A DNA stretch of 64,000 nucleotides from Sphingopyxis sp. TUF1 (GTDB lineage: Bacteria > Pseudomonadota > Alphaproteobacteria > Sphingomonadales > Sphingomonadaceae). Within the stretch, counting starts at the first letter, position 1; each line of letters begins with the position of its first letter. This document shows positions 25,955-34,694 of the stretch, piece by piece. Position numbers and translations under genes: made by a program. The notes under the pieces were generated by a model that saw only the letters and a list, made by a program, of their open reading frames with translations, did no database searches and was not told where the DNA came from. The stretch covers positions 372,001-436,000 of the forward strand of contig NZ_CP144683.1 of assembly GCF_036687315.1 (NCBI RefSeq). The letters run 5' to 3'.

Positions 25955-27262
25955 ATGACGGAGATTTTGCAAAGGGGTGGAATGTTCGCGCTCGCCACCG
26001 TTGAAGATCTGGGGCGATGGCCGCTGTTGTATGGCATCGCGCTATCGCTGAGCTTGGGCTTTTTGATCGGCATACAACGCGGGTGGACGCTGCGAAACGA
26101 GGCGGAAGGCAGCCGTTTCGCCGGGATTCGCACCTTTGGGCTGATCGGCCTGGCGGGCGGCATTGCCGGGGCGCTTGAACCCATTGATCGTGCAGCCGCA
26201 ATCCTGTTGCTGATGGCTAGTTCGCTGCTGGTTCTGCTCGGCTATGCATACACGGCCCGGCGCCGCGTGAGCGGGACCGCTAGCCTTGCTTCGCTGATCG
26301 CACTCGCCTGCGGCTTTCTCGCGACATCGGGCCAGCCCCAGCTCGCGTCGATCGTGGCCGTCGCCACGACGCTGCTGCTGACGCTACGGCCGCAGCTGCA
26401 CCGCTGGATCGCGACGATGACCGAGACCGAAGTCAGCGCGATCGCCCGCTTTGCACTGATCGGGGTCGTCATCCTGCCGCTGCTGCCCGACAAGGCAATG
26501 GGCCCCTATAACGCCTGGAATCCGCGGCAACTCTGGCTCGTCGTCGTCCTCGTCTCCGGTTTTTCCTTCGTCGGCTATGCCGCAGCCAAGCGTTTCGGCG
26601 CGACGCGCGGGACGCTGGTAGTCGCTGCAGCGGGCGCGATGGTCTCTTCCACCGCCGTTACGGCCGCCTTGGCAACGCGGCTGCGCGAAAAGGCCGAAAA
26701 CGCGCCCGCACTGATAGGCGGGATCGCCGCGGCCTCGGCCGTCATGCTCGCCCGCGTCGTCATTCTGGTCGCCATTCTTGCACCTGTTGCGCTGGGCACG
26801 GCGGCGATGCTCATCGGTCCCGCCGCCCTCGTCAGCCTCGCGGCGACCATGTGGTGCCTGCTCCTCGCCCGCCGCGCTCCGCCGACGCCGACCGAAGCGG
26901 TAAAGCTTCGCAACCCGCTCAACTTTGCGCCGGCGCTCGGCTTGACGGCGCTGGTAATGGCAATGGCGCTCGTCGCGCGATGGCTGATGGAACAGGTCGG
27001 CGAAGACCGAACGGCGGCCATTCTGGCGCTGTCGGGTATCGCCGATGTCGATGCGGCGATCATCACGATCGGCGGGCTGCCCCCAGGAGTTCTGGATGGC
27101 GGAACCGCGGGACTGGTCCTCGGAGCGGCGGTTATGGCCAATACGCTGTTCAAGGCGGCGATCCCTCCGGTTGTGGTTCGTTCGCGCCGCGGCTGGATCG
27201 CCGCGCTGCCGCTCGTTGCAAGCGTGGTGGCCGGACTGGCAATGCTGCCCTGGCTGCTTTAG
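25955..27262 (+). CDS. MgtC/DUF4010 family membrane protein
   Basis: A 435-residue integral membrane protein with ~12 hydrophobic segments. The N-terminal MgtC-like unit has LSLSLGFLIGIQRGWTLR and FAGIRTFGLIGLAGGIAG; the C-terminal DUF4010 unit has SGIADVDAAIITIG and MANTLFKAAI. Function is unknown; a transport or Mg-homeostasis role is suggested only by homology. It starts 20 bp after the zinc-finger gene, so the two may be co-transcribed. Confidence 0.8.
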   Translation: MTEILQRGGMFALATVEDLGRWPLLYGIALSLSLGFLIGIQRGWTLRNEAEGSRFAGIRTFGLIGLAGGIAGALEPIDRAAAILLLMASSLLVLLGYAYTARRRVSGTASLASLIALACGFLATSGQPQLASIVAVATTLLLTLRPQLHRWIATMTETEVSAIARFALIGVVILPLLPDKAMGPYNAWNPRQLWLVVVLVSGFSFVGYAAAKRFGATRGTLVVAAAGAMVSSTAVTAALATRLREKAENAPALIGGIAAASAVMLARVVILVAILAPVALGTAAMLIGPAALVSLAATMWCLLLARRAPPTPTEAVKLRNPLNFAPALGLTALVMAMALVARWLMEQVGEDRTAAILALSGIADVDAAIITIGGLPPGVLDGGTAGLVLGAAVMANTLFKAAIPPVVVRSRRGWIAALPLVASVVAGLAMLPWLL

Positions 27263-27297
27263 CGATCCGCCGCGCGGCCTTTAGAGAAACCGAATAG

Positions 27298-27927
27298 CTA
27301 CGTCTCGTTTCCGACATTGCCCATGCCGGCCGCAAAGGCGAGGCGCAGCGCGTCGGACAGGCTTCGCACGTCGAGCTTTGCCATCAGATTGGCCCGGTGG
27401 ACTTCGACGGTCCGCGGCGAGATGCCGAGGTCATAGGCAATCGTTTTATTGGGCAGGCCCTGGGCCAGACCGTCGAGCACTTCGCGTTCGCGCGGGGTCA
27501 GGGCCGCCAGCACGACATTGGCTTCGGCGGCGCGCGCGGCCGAGCTGTCCGCCGCGGTGATCCGGTCGAATGCCGCGTCTATTGCCGCGATCAGCACCGC
27601 TTTTTCGAATGGCTTTTCAAGGAAATCGACGGCGCCCGCTTTCATCGCCCGGACCGCGATTGACACATCGGCATGGCCGGTCAGCACGATCACCGGCATC
27701 GTGACGCCGCGGTCGAGCAGCGCCTGCTGTACTTCGAGCCCGTCCATCTCGGGCATTCGAACATCGAGCAGGACACAGCCCACGGGCGCATGGCGCACCT
27801 CTTTCAGAAACGCAATGCCGCTCACCCAGGTCTGGACGGCATAACCCGACGTTTTGAGCATGAAGCTCGCCGACCGTCTGATCGCATCCTCATCATCAAC
27901 GATATGAACCAGCTTCCTATCCGTCAT
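27298..27927 (-). CDS. fixJ: FixJ response regulator
   Basis: A 209-residue two-domain regulator. Receiver: DDE (HIVDDEDAIRR), phospho-Asp in LLDVRMPEMDG, T in VLTGHAD, K in FLEKPFEK. LuxR-type HTH: LTPREREVLDGLAQGLPNKT and SPRTVEVHRANLMAKLDVRS. Its ATG overlaps the end of fixL by 11 bp, so the pair is co-translated. In rhizobia and Caulobacter FixJ~P activates fixK; no fixK as such is seen here, and the FNR genes nearby are candidate targets. Confidence 0.92.
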   Translation of the reverse strand: MTDRKLVHIVDDEDAIRRSASFMLKTSGYAVQTWVSGIAFLKEVRHAPVGCVLLDVRMPEMDGLEVQQALLDRGVTMPVIVLTGHADVSIAVRAMKAGAVDFLEKPFEKAVLIAAIDAAFDRITAADSSAARAAEANVVLAALTPREREVLDGLAQGLPNKTIAYDLGISPRTVEVHRANLMAKLDVRSLSDALRLAFAAGMGNVGNET

Positions 27928-29800
27928 CCCGTTCCTCCGCTTTCGCGCTGACCAGCGTGAAATGAAATTCGGTGCCGCCGCCTGCCCGCGGTTCCATCCA
28001 GATCCGCCCGCCGTGCGCCTCGACGATGGTACGACAGATCGAAAGGCCCAGCCCCATTCCTTCGGACTTCGTGCTCGTAAAGGCCGTGAACAATTGTTCA
28101 GCGATACGGGTATCGACCCCCGGCCCGGTATCGGCAACGATCACGCGCACGAAACCGCGCGCGTCGGGACGGCTGGTAACGCTGAGTTCGCGCACCGGAC
28201 TCGCCGCCATGGCCTCACAAGCATTGCGGATCAGGTTGATGAGCACCTGCTGGATCTGGATCTTGTCGACGAGCACCGGCGAAGCATAGGGGTCGAGATC
28301 GAAGCGCGGCTCAATCCCCTTTTCGCGCGCGCCCATCAGGCCGAGTACCGCCGCTTCGTTGATCAGCAGGGGAAGCTTTTCGATCGTCTTCTCAACCTCC
28401 CCGCGCGCTACGAAATCGCGCAGGCGCCGGACGATATGCCCTGCCCGCAGCGCCTCTTTCGCGGTGTCGTCCAGCGCCTCGCGGATCATTGGGAGATCGT
28501 CGGGATCGGGCCGGGCGAGCATGTCGCGGATCGCCTCGACATAATTGGCGACTGCGGTCAGCGGCTGGTTGAGTTCATGCGCAAGGGTCGATGCCATCGT
28601 TCCCATCGCGCTCACGCGCGCAACATGGACGAGTTCGGATTGGAGTGATTCGAGCTGCGCCTCGGTCTTCTGACGCTCGGTAAGATCCCGAATGAAGCCA
28701 GTGAACAGCGGATGCGCTTCGCCGGTCGCCTCGCCGATCGAAAGCTCCATCGGAAAGGTTGATCCATCCTTGCGCTGCGCAAAGACCACACGGCCGATAC
28801 CGATGATCCGCTTTTCCCCCGTTTCCAGATAGCGGCGAATATAGCCGTCGTGGCGTTCGCGATCGGGTGAGGGCATCAGGCGGCTGACATTGACGCCGAG
28901 CAGCTCGGCCTCGCTATAGCCGAATAATTGCTCGGCGGCGGCGCTGAACGACAGGATCAGGCCCTGGTCGTCGATGACGACCATCGCATCGGGTACGGTC
29001 GATAGGATCGAGCGAAGATGGCTTTCCTGCGACCGCAGTGCCTCTTCCGATGCGCGGCGTCCGGTGATGTCCGAAACGACCGTGGCAAACCCTCGCACGC
29101 CGCCATCGGGATGGCGAAGGGCGGTGATCGACACGTCGGCCAGGAATTCGGAGCCGTCCTTGCGAACCAGCCAATCCTCGGTGTCGAAACGGCCATCGCT
29201 CGCCGCGCGCACGAGATCGTCGGCGGATTTTCGCCCCGCAATCGCGTCGGGCGGATAGAAGGCGGACGCGTCGATTCCGATTACATCTTCCTCGCGCCAG
29301 CCCATCAGGCGCTCGGCCCCGCTGTTCCAGATCGTCACCCGTCCCTCGGGGTCGAGAAGATAGATGGCATGGCCCTTGGCACCGTCGATAAGCAAGCCGA
29401 GTTCCTCGGCCAGCACATCGGCTTCCGCTTTACGGCGGGCCGCGTTTTCCTCGCACGCGCGAAGGCGTCCCTGCACGCGGTGGACCGAGCGCGCGAGTAG
29501 GACGATCCCGGCGGCGGTCAGCAAGAAAAGCCCGGCTTCGGCAAAAGCGACGGCGCCCCCCTCTCGAAACCCTGCGAAGTAAATGCCGAGCAGCAGCGAG
29601 GGGAAAACAGCGATCGCCCCGGCGAACGGCCCGGCAAAAAATGACGCAGCCATTATGGCGAGCGTGAACAGGAGAAAAACTGCATGTCCGTCGATCCGGG
29701 AATCGCGCGTATCGAGCATATAATGCGCAAGCACCGCAGCCGCGACGAACGCCAGAGCGGCCAGCGCACGGGTCGTTAAAGATCGTTCGGCCAATGGCAT
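27917..29800 (-). CDS. fixL: FixL haem-PAS oxygen-sensing histidine kinase
   Basis: About 627 residues from ATG 29800. Membrane helices fill residues 10-105, then PAS-1 (~135-250), PAS-2 (~260-375), HisKA (H408 in TLAHELNQPL) and HATPase (VLINLIRNACEAM, DTGPGV, GMGLGLSICR). PAS-2 has the FixL haem signature: proximal His H317 in RHDGYIRRYL and the arginine-rich RIIGIGR at 331-337. Oxygen binding there inhibits the kinase. Overlap with fixJ is direct. Confidence 0.94.
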   Translation of the reverse strand: MPLAERSLTTRALAALAFVAAAVLAHYMLDTRDSRIDGHAVFLLFTLAIMAASFFAGPFAGAIAVFPSLLLGIYFAGFREGGAVAFAEAGLFLLTAAGIVLLARSVHRVQGRLRACEENAARRKAEADVLAEELGLLIDGAKGHAIYLLDPEGRVTIWNSGAERLMGWREEDVIGIDASAFYPPDAIAGRKSADDLVRAASDGRFDTEDWLVRKDGSEFLADVSITALRHPDGGVRGFATVVSDITGRRASEEALRSQESHLRSILSTVPDAMVVIDDQGLILSFSAAAEQLFGYSEAELLGVNVSRLMPSPDRERHDGYIRRYLETGEKRIIGIGRVVFAQRKDGSTFPMELSIGEATGEAHPLFTGFIRDLTERQKTEAQLESLQSELVHVARVSAMGTMASTLAHELNQPLTAVANYVEAIRDMLARPDPDDLPMIREALDDTAKEALRAGHIVRRLRDFVARGEVEKTIEKLPLLINEAAVLGLMGAREKGIEPRFDLDPYASPVLVDKIQIQQVLINLIRNACEAMAASPVRELSVTSRPDARGFVRVIVADTGPGVDTRIAEQLFTAFTSTKSEGMGLGLSICRTIVEAHGGRIWMEPRAGGGTEFHFTLVSAKAEERDDG

Positions 29801-29993
29801 CGGCGCAGTCACTCCCTTCGCGCAGGGTGCCGACGTACCGCGAATGCCCTGCCCATTGCGGGCGAGCATATCGGCAATTGAGTGCGCACGAAACCCGGAC
29901 GCGCCTTGAGGACGCGCAGCATCCGTAGAATCCCCAACTGCGGCGAACGCATTCCCCGCCTATTGTCCTTCCCACAGTCAGCGAGGGACGGAG

Positions 29994-30548
29994 ATGGCCG
30001 GTTTCATGGCGAGAGCAGCGAGTCGGCAAAGCGACTACGCCAATCTGTTCTGGGCTGCCGGGCTGGGCATCGGCGCGAGCGCCGTTTTCCTGTTCCTGCA
30101 ATTTTCGCCGCGCCCCTTCCTTACAACGATCGCGGCGATCCTTTGGCTCGTCGCGCTCATGGGCGTCGCGGCGCTCGTTCAGCTTCGCCAGGCACGGGTG
30201 TCGCTGCGCCGCAGCGAACGGATTGCTTGGCGGATGGCGTCAGTGCCTTATCTGCTCGCGGTGGCGATCCTCATCGCCGATCCGCTCCTCGGGAGAGCCG
30301 GGCTCGCCTATGCGCTGGCTGGCGGCCTCGGCGTGGCCGGGGGCGCGCGCGTAATCGCCGCGTTCGAAACCAGGCGCCGGGGCGGCGGATGGCTTTATAT
30401 CTCGGGCGCCATGACCATGGCCGTGGCAATAGTGATTGGCTTCGGCTGGCCCTTCGCGGTCGTTGCGCCCGTCATCGCGGCCCTCGCACTCGATCTTCTT
30501 GTGCTCGGCATCATATTCATTCTCTCGCTGGCAGGAGGCAGGTCATGA
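29994..30548 (+). CDS. HdeD-like membrane protein
   Basis: A 184-residue protein with six predicted hydrophobic helices, the typical size and helix count of the HdeD/DUF308 family linked to acid resistance. ATG 29994 follows GAGGGACGG. The stop overlaps the next gene (ATGA). Function in this organism is unknown; being divergent from fixL and in an operon with a SpoIIAA-like protein suggests a stress role. Confidence 0.65.
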   Translation: MAGFMARAASRQSDYANLFWAAGLGIGASAVFLFLQFSPRPFLTTIAAILWLVALMGVAALVQLRQARVSLRRSERIAWRMASVPYLLAVAILIADPLLGRAGLAYALAGGLGVAGGARVIAAFETRRRGGGWLYISGAMTMAVAIVIGFGWPFAVVAPVIAALALDLLVLGIIFILSLAGGRS

Positions 30549-30925
30549 TGCAATGGATCGACAGCGCGGACGATGTCATCGCACTCAAGCTGGGTGACAA
30601 GATCAGCGGCGCCGACCTCGACGCCATCATGGACCGCCTCGACACGGCGATGGCCCGACATGACAAGGTGCATGTGTTCGTCGAAACCTGTTCGATTGAC
30701 GCAATCGAACTTTCCGGACTCGGTTCCTATGTCGTCAGGGCGTTGCCGCTGTTCGGCAAGCTCGGCCGTTTCGGCCGCGTGGCCGTCGTCGCCGATCAAG
30801 CGTGGATCCGGGCGGGCACGCGGCTCGAAAGCGCGCTGCTGCCCGGCATCAGCTATCGCACCTTCACACCCGAGAAACGCAATGAAGTCTTCGACTGGGT
30901 TGTCGGCACAACCATTGATGCCTGA
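30545..30925 (+). CDS. SpoIIAA-like (STAS-fold) protein
   Basis: A 126-residue soluble protein of the SpoIIAA-like/SEC14-type family. It reads DVIALKLGDKISGADLDAIM, then HVFVETCSIDAIELSGL and GRFGRVAVVADQAWIRAG, a pattern seen in PF11964 proteins. It is translationally coupled to the HdeD-like gene by ATGA. Members are thought to bind lipid-like ligands or act in stress; nothing more can be said. Confidence 0.75.
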   Translation: MMQWIDSADDVIALKLGDKISGADLDAIMDRLDTAMARHDKVHVFVETCSIDAIELSGLGSYVVRALPLFGKLGRFGRVAVVADQAWIRAGTRLESALLPGISYRTFTPEKRNEVFDWVVGTTIDA

Positions 30926-30955
30926 AGATCGATTTCTCAAGCAAGGATAACGGAA

Positions 30956-31498
30956 ATGACCGAACAGTCGCTGGATTTGACGCTCTGCGAGGCCGAGGAC
31001 ACGAGCATCGTAACGCGCGATGGCACCGAGCTTCGCCTGCGGCCGGTCACTGCCGATGATGCGCCACTGCTCGATCGCTTTTTCGATGGTTTGGCGCCCG
31101 ACGACATGCGGTTTCGCTTTCTGAGCGCCCAGCCGCACCTGTCGAGCGCGCAGCTTGCCGCGATGATCGATGTCGACCATCGCCACCGCGAGCATCTGCT
31201 GGCCTTCGAACGCAACAGCGAGGAACTTGTCGCGAGCCTCCTGATCGCCGCCGACGACAAATTTGAGGTCGCCGAAGTCGCGATCGCCATCATCCCGGCA
31301 TATAAGGGCCGCGGAGTGGGATGGAGCCTGCTGAAACACGCCGTCGACCTTGCAAAGAAGCGCGGTGTCAAACGGCTACGCTCGATCGAAAGCCGCGGCA
31401 ATCGCGAAGCCATCGGCGTCGAACGGACGCTTGGCTTTACATCGACCGTTTATGAAGGCGACGCGACGCTCGCGCTTCTCGAGATCGATCTTCACTGA
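30956..31498 (+). CDS. GNAT family N-acetyltransferase
   Basis: A 180-residue GNAT protein. The acetyl-CoA motif is clear: VAIAIIPAYKGRGVGWSLLK (motif A), and the N-terminal RDGTELRLRPVTADDAPLLDRFF is typical of the family that also forms the C-terminal domain of Pat/AcsA-type acetyltransferases. Start follows AAGGATAACGG. It is the last core gene before the attL repeat at 31536. The acetyl acceptor is unknown. Confidence 0.85.
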   Translation: MTEQSLDLTLCEAEDTSIVTRDGTELRLRPVTADDAPLLDRFFDGLAPDDMRFRFLSAQPHLSSAQLAAMIDVDHRHREHLLAFERNSEELVASLLIAADDKFEVAEVAIAIIPAYKGRGVGWSLLKHAVDLAKKRGVKRLRSIESRGNREAIGVERTLGFTSTVYEGDATLALLEIDLH

Positions 31499-31535
31499 TC
31501 TCCTGCGCGATCGGGGGCGCGCGGTCATATAAGAT

Positions 31536-31556
31536 ATGGTGCCTGGGGACGGAATC
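31536..31556 (+). repeat. attL: duplicated 3' end of tRNA-Phe
   Basis: ATGGTGCCTGGGGACGG, then A, then ATC. This copies 52302-52322 with a single G-to-A change at base 18. It has no tRNA attached, so it is the distal attachment site left by integration. It begins 38 bp after the GNAT stop. Confidence 0.85.
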
Positions 31557-31931
31557 TAATACGCTCACAAGCTGTTGTAATAAAATATATTTTCATATCT
31601 CCTCGACGAAGATACCTCAATGAGGAGCAAAATAACGGCGGTTTGATCCCACTTTGCGACGAGTTGGTAGATGCCTGCGACGGACTGAAGCTTTGGACGT
31701 TGGCGGATACAGCTTAACCAGTGTTCACGCGGGTTCCGACATAAACACTTGATCGCGCACATCTTTTTCAGAACCGAGAATCCACGAAATACTCAAATTA
31801 GCGCTTTTTGCCGGGCGGCCATCTGAGGGCAGTCGAAGATAGCCGAAATTGGGCAGCCTCCCCAAAAAGCGACCTAAAGCGACAACCAGTGGCACTTGCA
31901 CTGGGAACATGAACTTATACGATGGAGCGGC
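31557..31931. other. Gene-poor segment next to attL
   Basis: About 375 bp, visibly more AT-rich at its left end (runs such as TAATAAAATATATTTTC near 31580). Only short unsupported frames occur. No tRNA, transposase or known repeat was recognised. Confidence 0.5.
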
Positions 31932-32435
31932 ATGCGCGCGTCTTCGTTCTTGGCTGCTCCGCTCGTTGCGCTCGCCTGCTGCAGCGCGCCGCTGCCGCCG
32001 CCCTTACCAACAGGTGCAAAAGCTGATCGGATTGTTGTGGTAAAACACCAGGGCTGGCTTACTGCGTATTCGGGCGGAGAGGAACTGGTCACCTATTTCA
32101 ATATTGATCTTGGCGGTGCAGCTGTCGGGCGCAAACGGTTCAAAGGCGACGGCCTAGTTCCTGAAGGTGAGTATATCATTATTCGAGAGAAGCCGGATTC
32201 ACGCGACGGCCCCTCACTCAAGATTTCTTATCCCAATGCCGCCGACCGTGCATATGCTGCGGAGCGAGGGCGGTCCGCTGGTGGCGACATCAAGATTTAC
32301 GGCGTACCGGTTCCGATGCCGCGCTACGTCTGGGACAAACGCACGACCGATGGCGATATTGGCCTGCGCCATGCGGAAATGAGACAGTTGCACGACATCA
32401 CCCCTGACGGCACACCAGTTCTGATCTTGCGTTAA
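31932..32435 (+). CDS. YkuD/YafK-like lipoprotein lacking the catalytic Cys and His (pseudoenzyme)
   Basis: A 167-residue lipoprotein (lipobox LVALAC) starting at ATG 31932. The body follows the YafK-type L,D-transpeptidase plan: substrate-side FNIDLGGAAVGRKRFKGDG, PEGEYIII, LKISYPNAADRAYA, GGDIKIYG and TTDGDIGLRHAEM. In active enzymes the last two blocks read IHG and GCI. Here the His position is Tyr (Y123) and the nucleophilic Cys is Asp (D142), so transpeptidation is not expected. It is the first gene inside attL and lies ~280 bp from the Cap15-like gene. A wall-binding or inhibitory role is speculation. Confidence 0.7.
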   Translation: MRASSFLAAPLVALACCSAPLPPPLPTGAKADRIVVVKHQGWLTAYSGGEELVTYFNIDLGGAAVGRKRFKGDGLVPEGEYIIIREKPDSRDGPSLKISYPNAADRAYAAERGRSAGGDIKIYGVPVPMPRYVWDKRTTDGDIGLRHAEMRQLHDITPDGTPVLILR

Positions 32436-32718
32436 TCTTGTATGGGCAACTCAGCGGCCGCCTAATCGCATTCGGTAGCCTTTCATCAACGGAGACATTT
32501 TCGTCCAACTCTCCCTCGACGGAAAGTAAAAGTCCGATCTTTGGCCGCTTGCGGAACGTCCTCTTTCATCCTTGGAGTTTTGAAAGTCGACGTTCCGGAC
32601 ACCGAGAAAAAGCCTATGCGAAGAAAGTCACCACTTGAAACGAAGTGACCCCACAACCGTGAGTGACGCACCTACATAGCATTTGTTGGGAACGGACGGC
32701 CGAAGCGCCAAGGGACAA

Positions 32719-33363
32719 TCAGCGCCGAAGGATGAGAGATCCCGCCGTGTTATAACCACGCACCCAGTTCCGATCGGTCCAGTATGTCCCTTCGAGACGA
32801 AGCTCGTCCGCTTCGTCGATTATCGTCAACCGGGCCGCTCCGTAGAAGCGATCGACGTCGCTGCTGTCGGGGTCGCCGACGAACGCATCATAAACGTAAT
32901 GGACGATGTCGCGGTCTGTGTGCGAGCAGCGCATGATGCTGAACGCCGTAGAGTCCGATCGCATATAATCAGGCTTCGGCAAAAGACTGACAGCATGGAT
33001 GCGCACCTTGAACAGGCGCGCCTTAATAACGAACTTCGCAACGATTTCCTGCCCCCCCGCCGGCTCTTCGAGACCGAACGCCTTTGCGATAACGGGATAA
33101 TTAGAACGGAAGGTGCCCCGCCATTCACCATCGATCGGCGGAAAAATGGTTCTGACTATCCAAAGTTTGCAAATTTTGGGAAAGACGGCGGTTTGGCCGA
33201 CGACCACGACAAAGGCTGTTGCTATAGTAACCGAACTCGAAGCGAGACGCCAGAGCTGGGTCCATTCATCGATGGGCCACAAGAAAAACTGGGCAAGAGC
33301 GATAAGCGCGGCAAGCGTTGCAACCACTCCGGCGACCTTCAGCGGGCCGACTAGCTGATACAT
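32719..33363 (-). CDS. cap15: CBASS effector, Cap15-like (2 TM + beta-barrel nucleotide receptor)
   Basis: A 214-residue protein. Two hydrophobic helices at ~7-29 and 40-60 are followed by a beta-rich domain starting PPIDGEWRGTFRSN and ending LRLEGTYWTDRNW...GSLILRR, the W-x-G and Y...T-x-G-x-L pattern of the Cap15 receptor domain. In Cap15 the barrel binds a cyclic dinucleotide and the membrane part then disrupts the inner membrane. It is divergent from the cyclase gene, with 71 bp between starts. Its effector role is inferred from domain pattern and location; identity is by eye. Confidence 0.75.
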   Translation of the reverse strand: MYQLVGPLKVAGVVATLAALIALAQFFLWPIDEWTQLWRLASSSVTIATAFVVVVGQTAVFPKICKLWIVRTIFPPIDGEWRGTFRSNYPVIAKAFGLEEPAGGQEIVAKFVIKARLFKVRIHAVSLLPKPDYMRSDSTAFSIMRCSHTDRDIVHYVYDAFVGDPDSSDVDRFYGAARLTIIDEADELRLEGTYWTDRNWVRGYNTAGSLILRR

Positions 33364-33434
33364 TTCGTTCGCCCCTTGTTCCTCTTGTCCGTCGTTCCTA
33401 CATTACGCTCACGCGGAAAAAAAGGGACAGGATC

Positions 33435-34694
33435 ATGGGTGTAAACGCACACAGGGCATTCGAGAATAGCGGCTCGGAAAGTTATCGCAAAAATCTCAAC
33501 CCCTATCCCGAGCATATCGAGGAATTGCGCGATGCCCGCAATAAGATCAGGGCCACTTTGACATCGGCTTTCGCAAATTGGGAGAAACGGATCGACGCCG
33601 GCATCCTGTTTGAGGATGTGGCGGTAGCATCCTTTGCCGAGGGCTTCGCCAAGCCGAGACTTTCCCCGAAATTCCGCGGACAGGGCAGCTATGTCTATCA
33701 CACGCTGAACCGGCCGACGCATAATCCGCCGCAGGAAATGGATTTCGACGACGGCATGTTCCTGCCGTCGTCCTTCATCACCCTCAACGGCCATGCGCAT
33801 CCGATCGTTGCGAGCGAAGGCTATTTTCAGCTCGTCGAGGAAGCGCTCGTCCCGCTCTGTCGCAGCGAAGGATGGACGCTGAACCCTGACCGCCCTCGTC
33901 CCTCCTGCGTACGGGTATCGCTGAACAACAAGCGTTCGCACATCGATATCGCCCTCTATGCAATCCCGGACGATGAGTTCGAGGTTCTCGTGGAGAAAGC
34001 CGCCCGATCGGCGCACAGCTCGTTCGGCGATTCCGCCCAGGCCAGCGCAATCCTGTTTGACGAGATCTACAAAACGATAACGCTCGACCGGATCATGCTC
34101 GCGCACCGTGACGAAGGCTGGAAAATTTCCGATCCGCGCAAACTTGAAGACTGGTTCCTCGCGGCCGTCAAAAGGCACGGTGAGCAGGTCCGCCGCCTGT
34201 CGCGCTATCTTAAGGGGTGGCGCGATCATCGGTGGGAGAAATGTCGCCTGAGCTCGATCGCGCTCATGGCCTGCGTCGTTCGCTACTTCGAGGAGGCGGG
34301 AGCCTCCGTGCCATCCCGCGACGACGCCAGCCTTGCCGAACTCACGCGCAAATTGCCGCAGTATCTGCGTGGCGAAATCCGCAATCCCGTCGTGGAAGGT
34401 CGTCTCGACGAAGGGTGGGACGATGACAACGCGCCGCTGCGCAGCGGGTTCGTGCAGTGCGCCGAACAGCTTCGTGACGATGTCGCCGCTGCGCTCGCTG
34501 CGACCGACAGAACCAGTGCGAAGGACCGGCTCTGCCGCATTTTCGGCATGCATTTCCCTGACGATCTGGCATTGATCGAGATCGAGGGCGGAAGTTCGGC
34601 CGCAATCCTTTCGTCGGGGGTCCTGGGTTCGCTCGGAGCTGCAAGCGACGCCCAGTCTGCGGTCAAGATCGGCGGCGATGAGCGCTTCGGATAG
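33435..34694 (+). CDS. cdnA: CD-NTase, DncV-like cGAMP synthase (clade A)
   Basis: A 419-residue cyclic-dinucleotide synthase close to V. cholerae DncV. The nucleotidyltransferase motif is G84-S85 (QGSYVYHTLNRP) with catalytic Asp D103, D105 (EMDFDDG) and D171 (HIDIALYAIP). Shared blocks are DPRKLEDWF, YLKGWRDHRW and SSIALMACVV. It ends in glycine (DERFG), the residue Cap2 conjugates to targets in DncV systems. ATG 33435 follows GGGACAGG. Product 3'3'-cGAMP is expected from family but not provable here. It overlaps cap2 by 17 bp. Confidence 0.93.
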   Translation: MGVNAHRAFENSGSESYRKNLNPYPEHIEELRDARNKIRATLTSAFANWEKRIDAGILFEDVAVASFAEGFAKPRLSPKFRGQGSYVYHTLNRPTHNPPQEMDFDDGMFLPSSFITLNGHAHPIVASEGYFQLVEEALVPLCRSEGWTLNPDRPRPSCVRVSLNNKRSHIDIALYAIPDDEFEVLVEKAARSAHSSFGDSAQASAILFDEIYKTITLDRIMLAHRDEGWKISDPRKLEDWFLAAVKRHGEQVRRLSRYLKGWRDHRWEKCRLSSIALMACVVRYFEEAGASVPSRDDASLAELTRKLPQYLRGEIRNPVVEGRLDEGWDDDNAPLRSGFVQCAEQLRDDVAAALAATDRTSAKDRLCRIFGMHFPDDLALIEIEGGSSAAILSSGVLGSLGAASDAQSAVKIGGDERFG

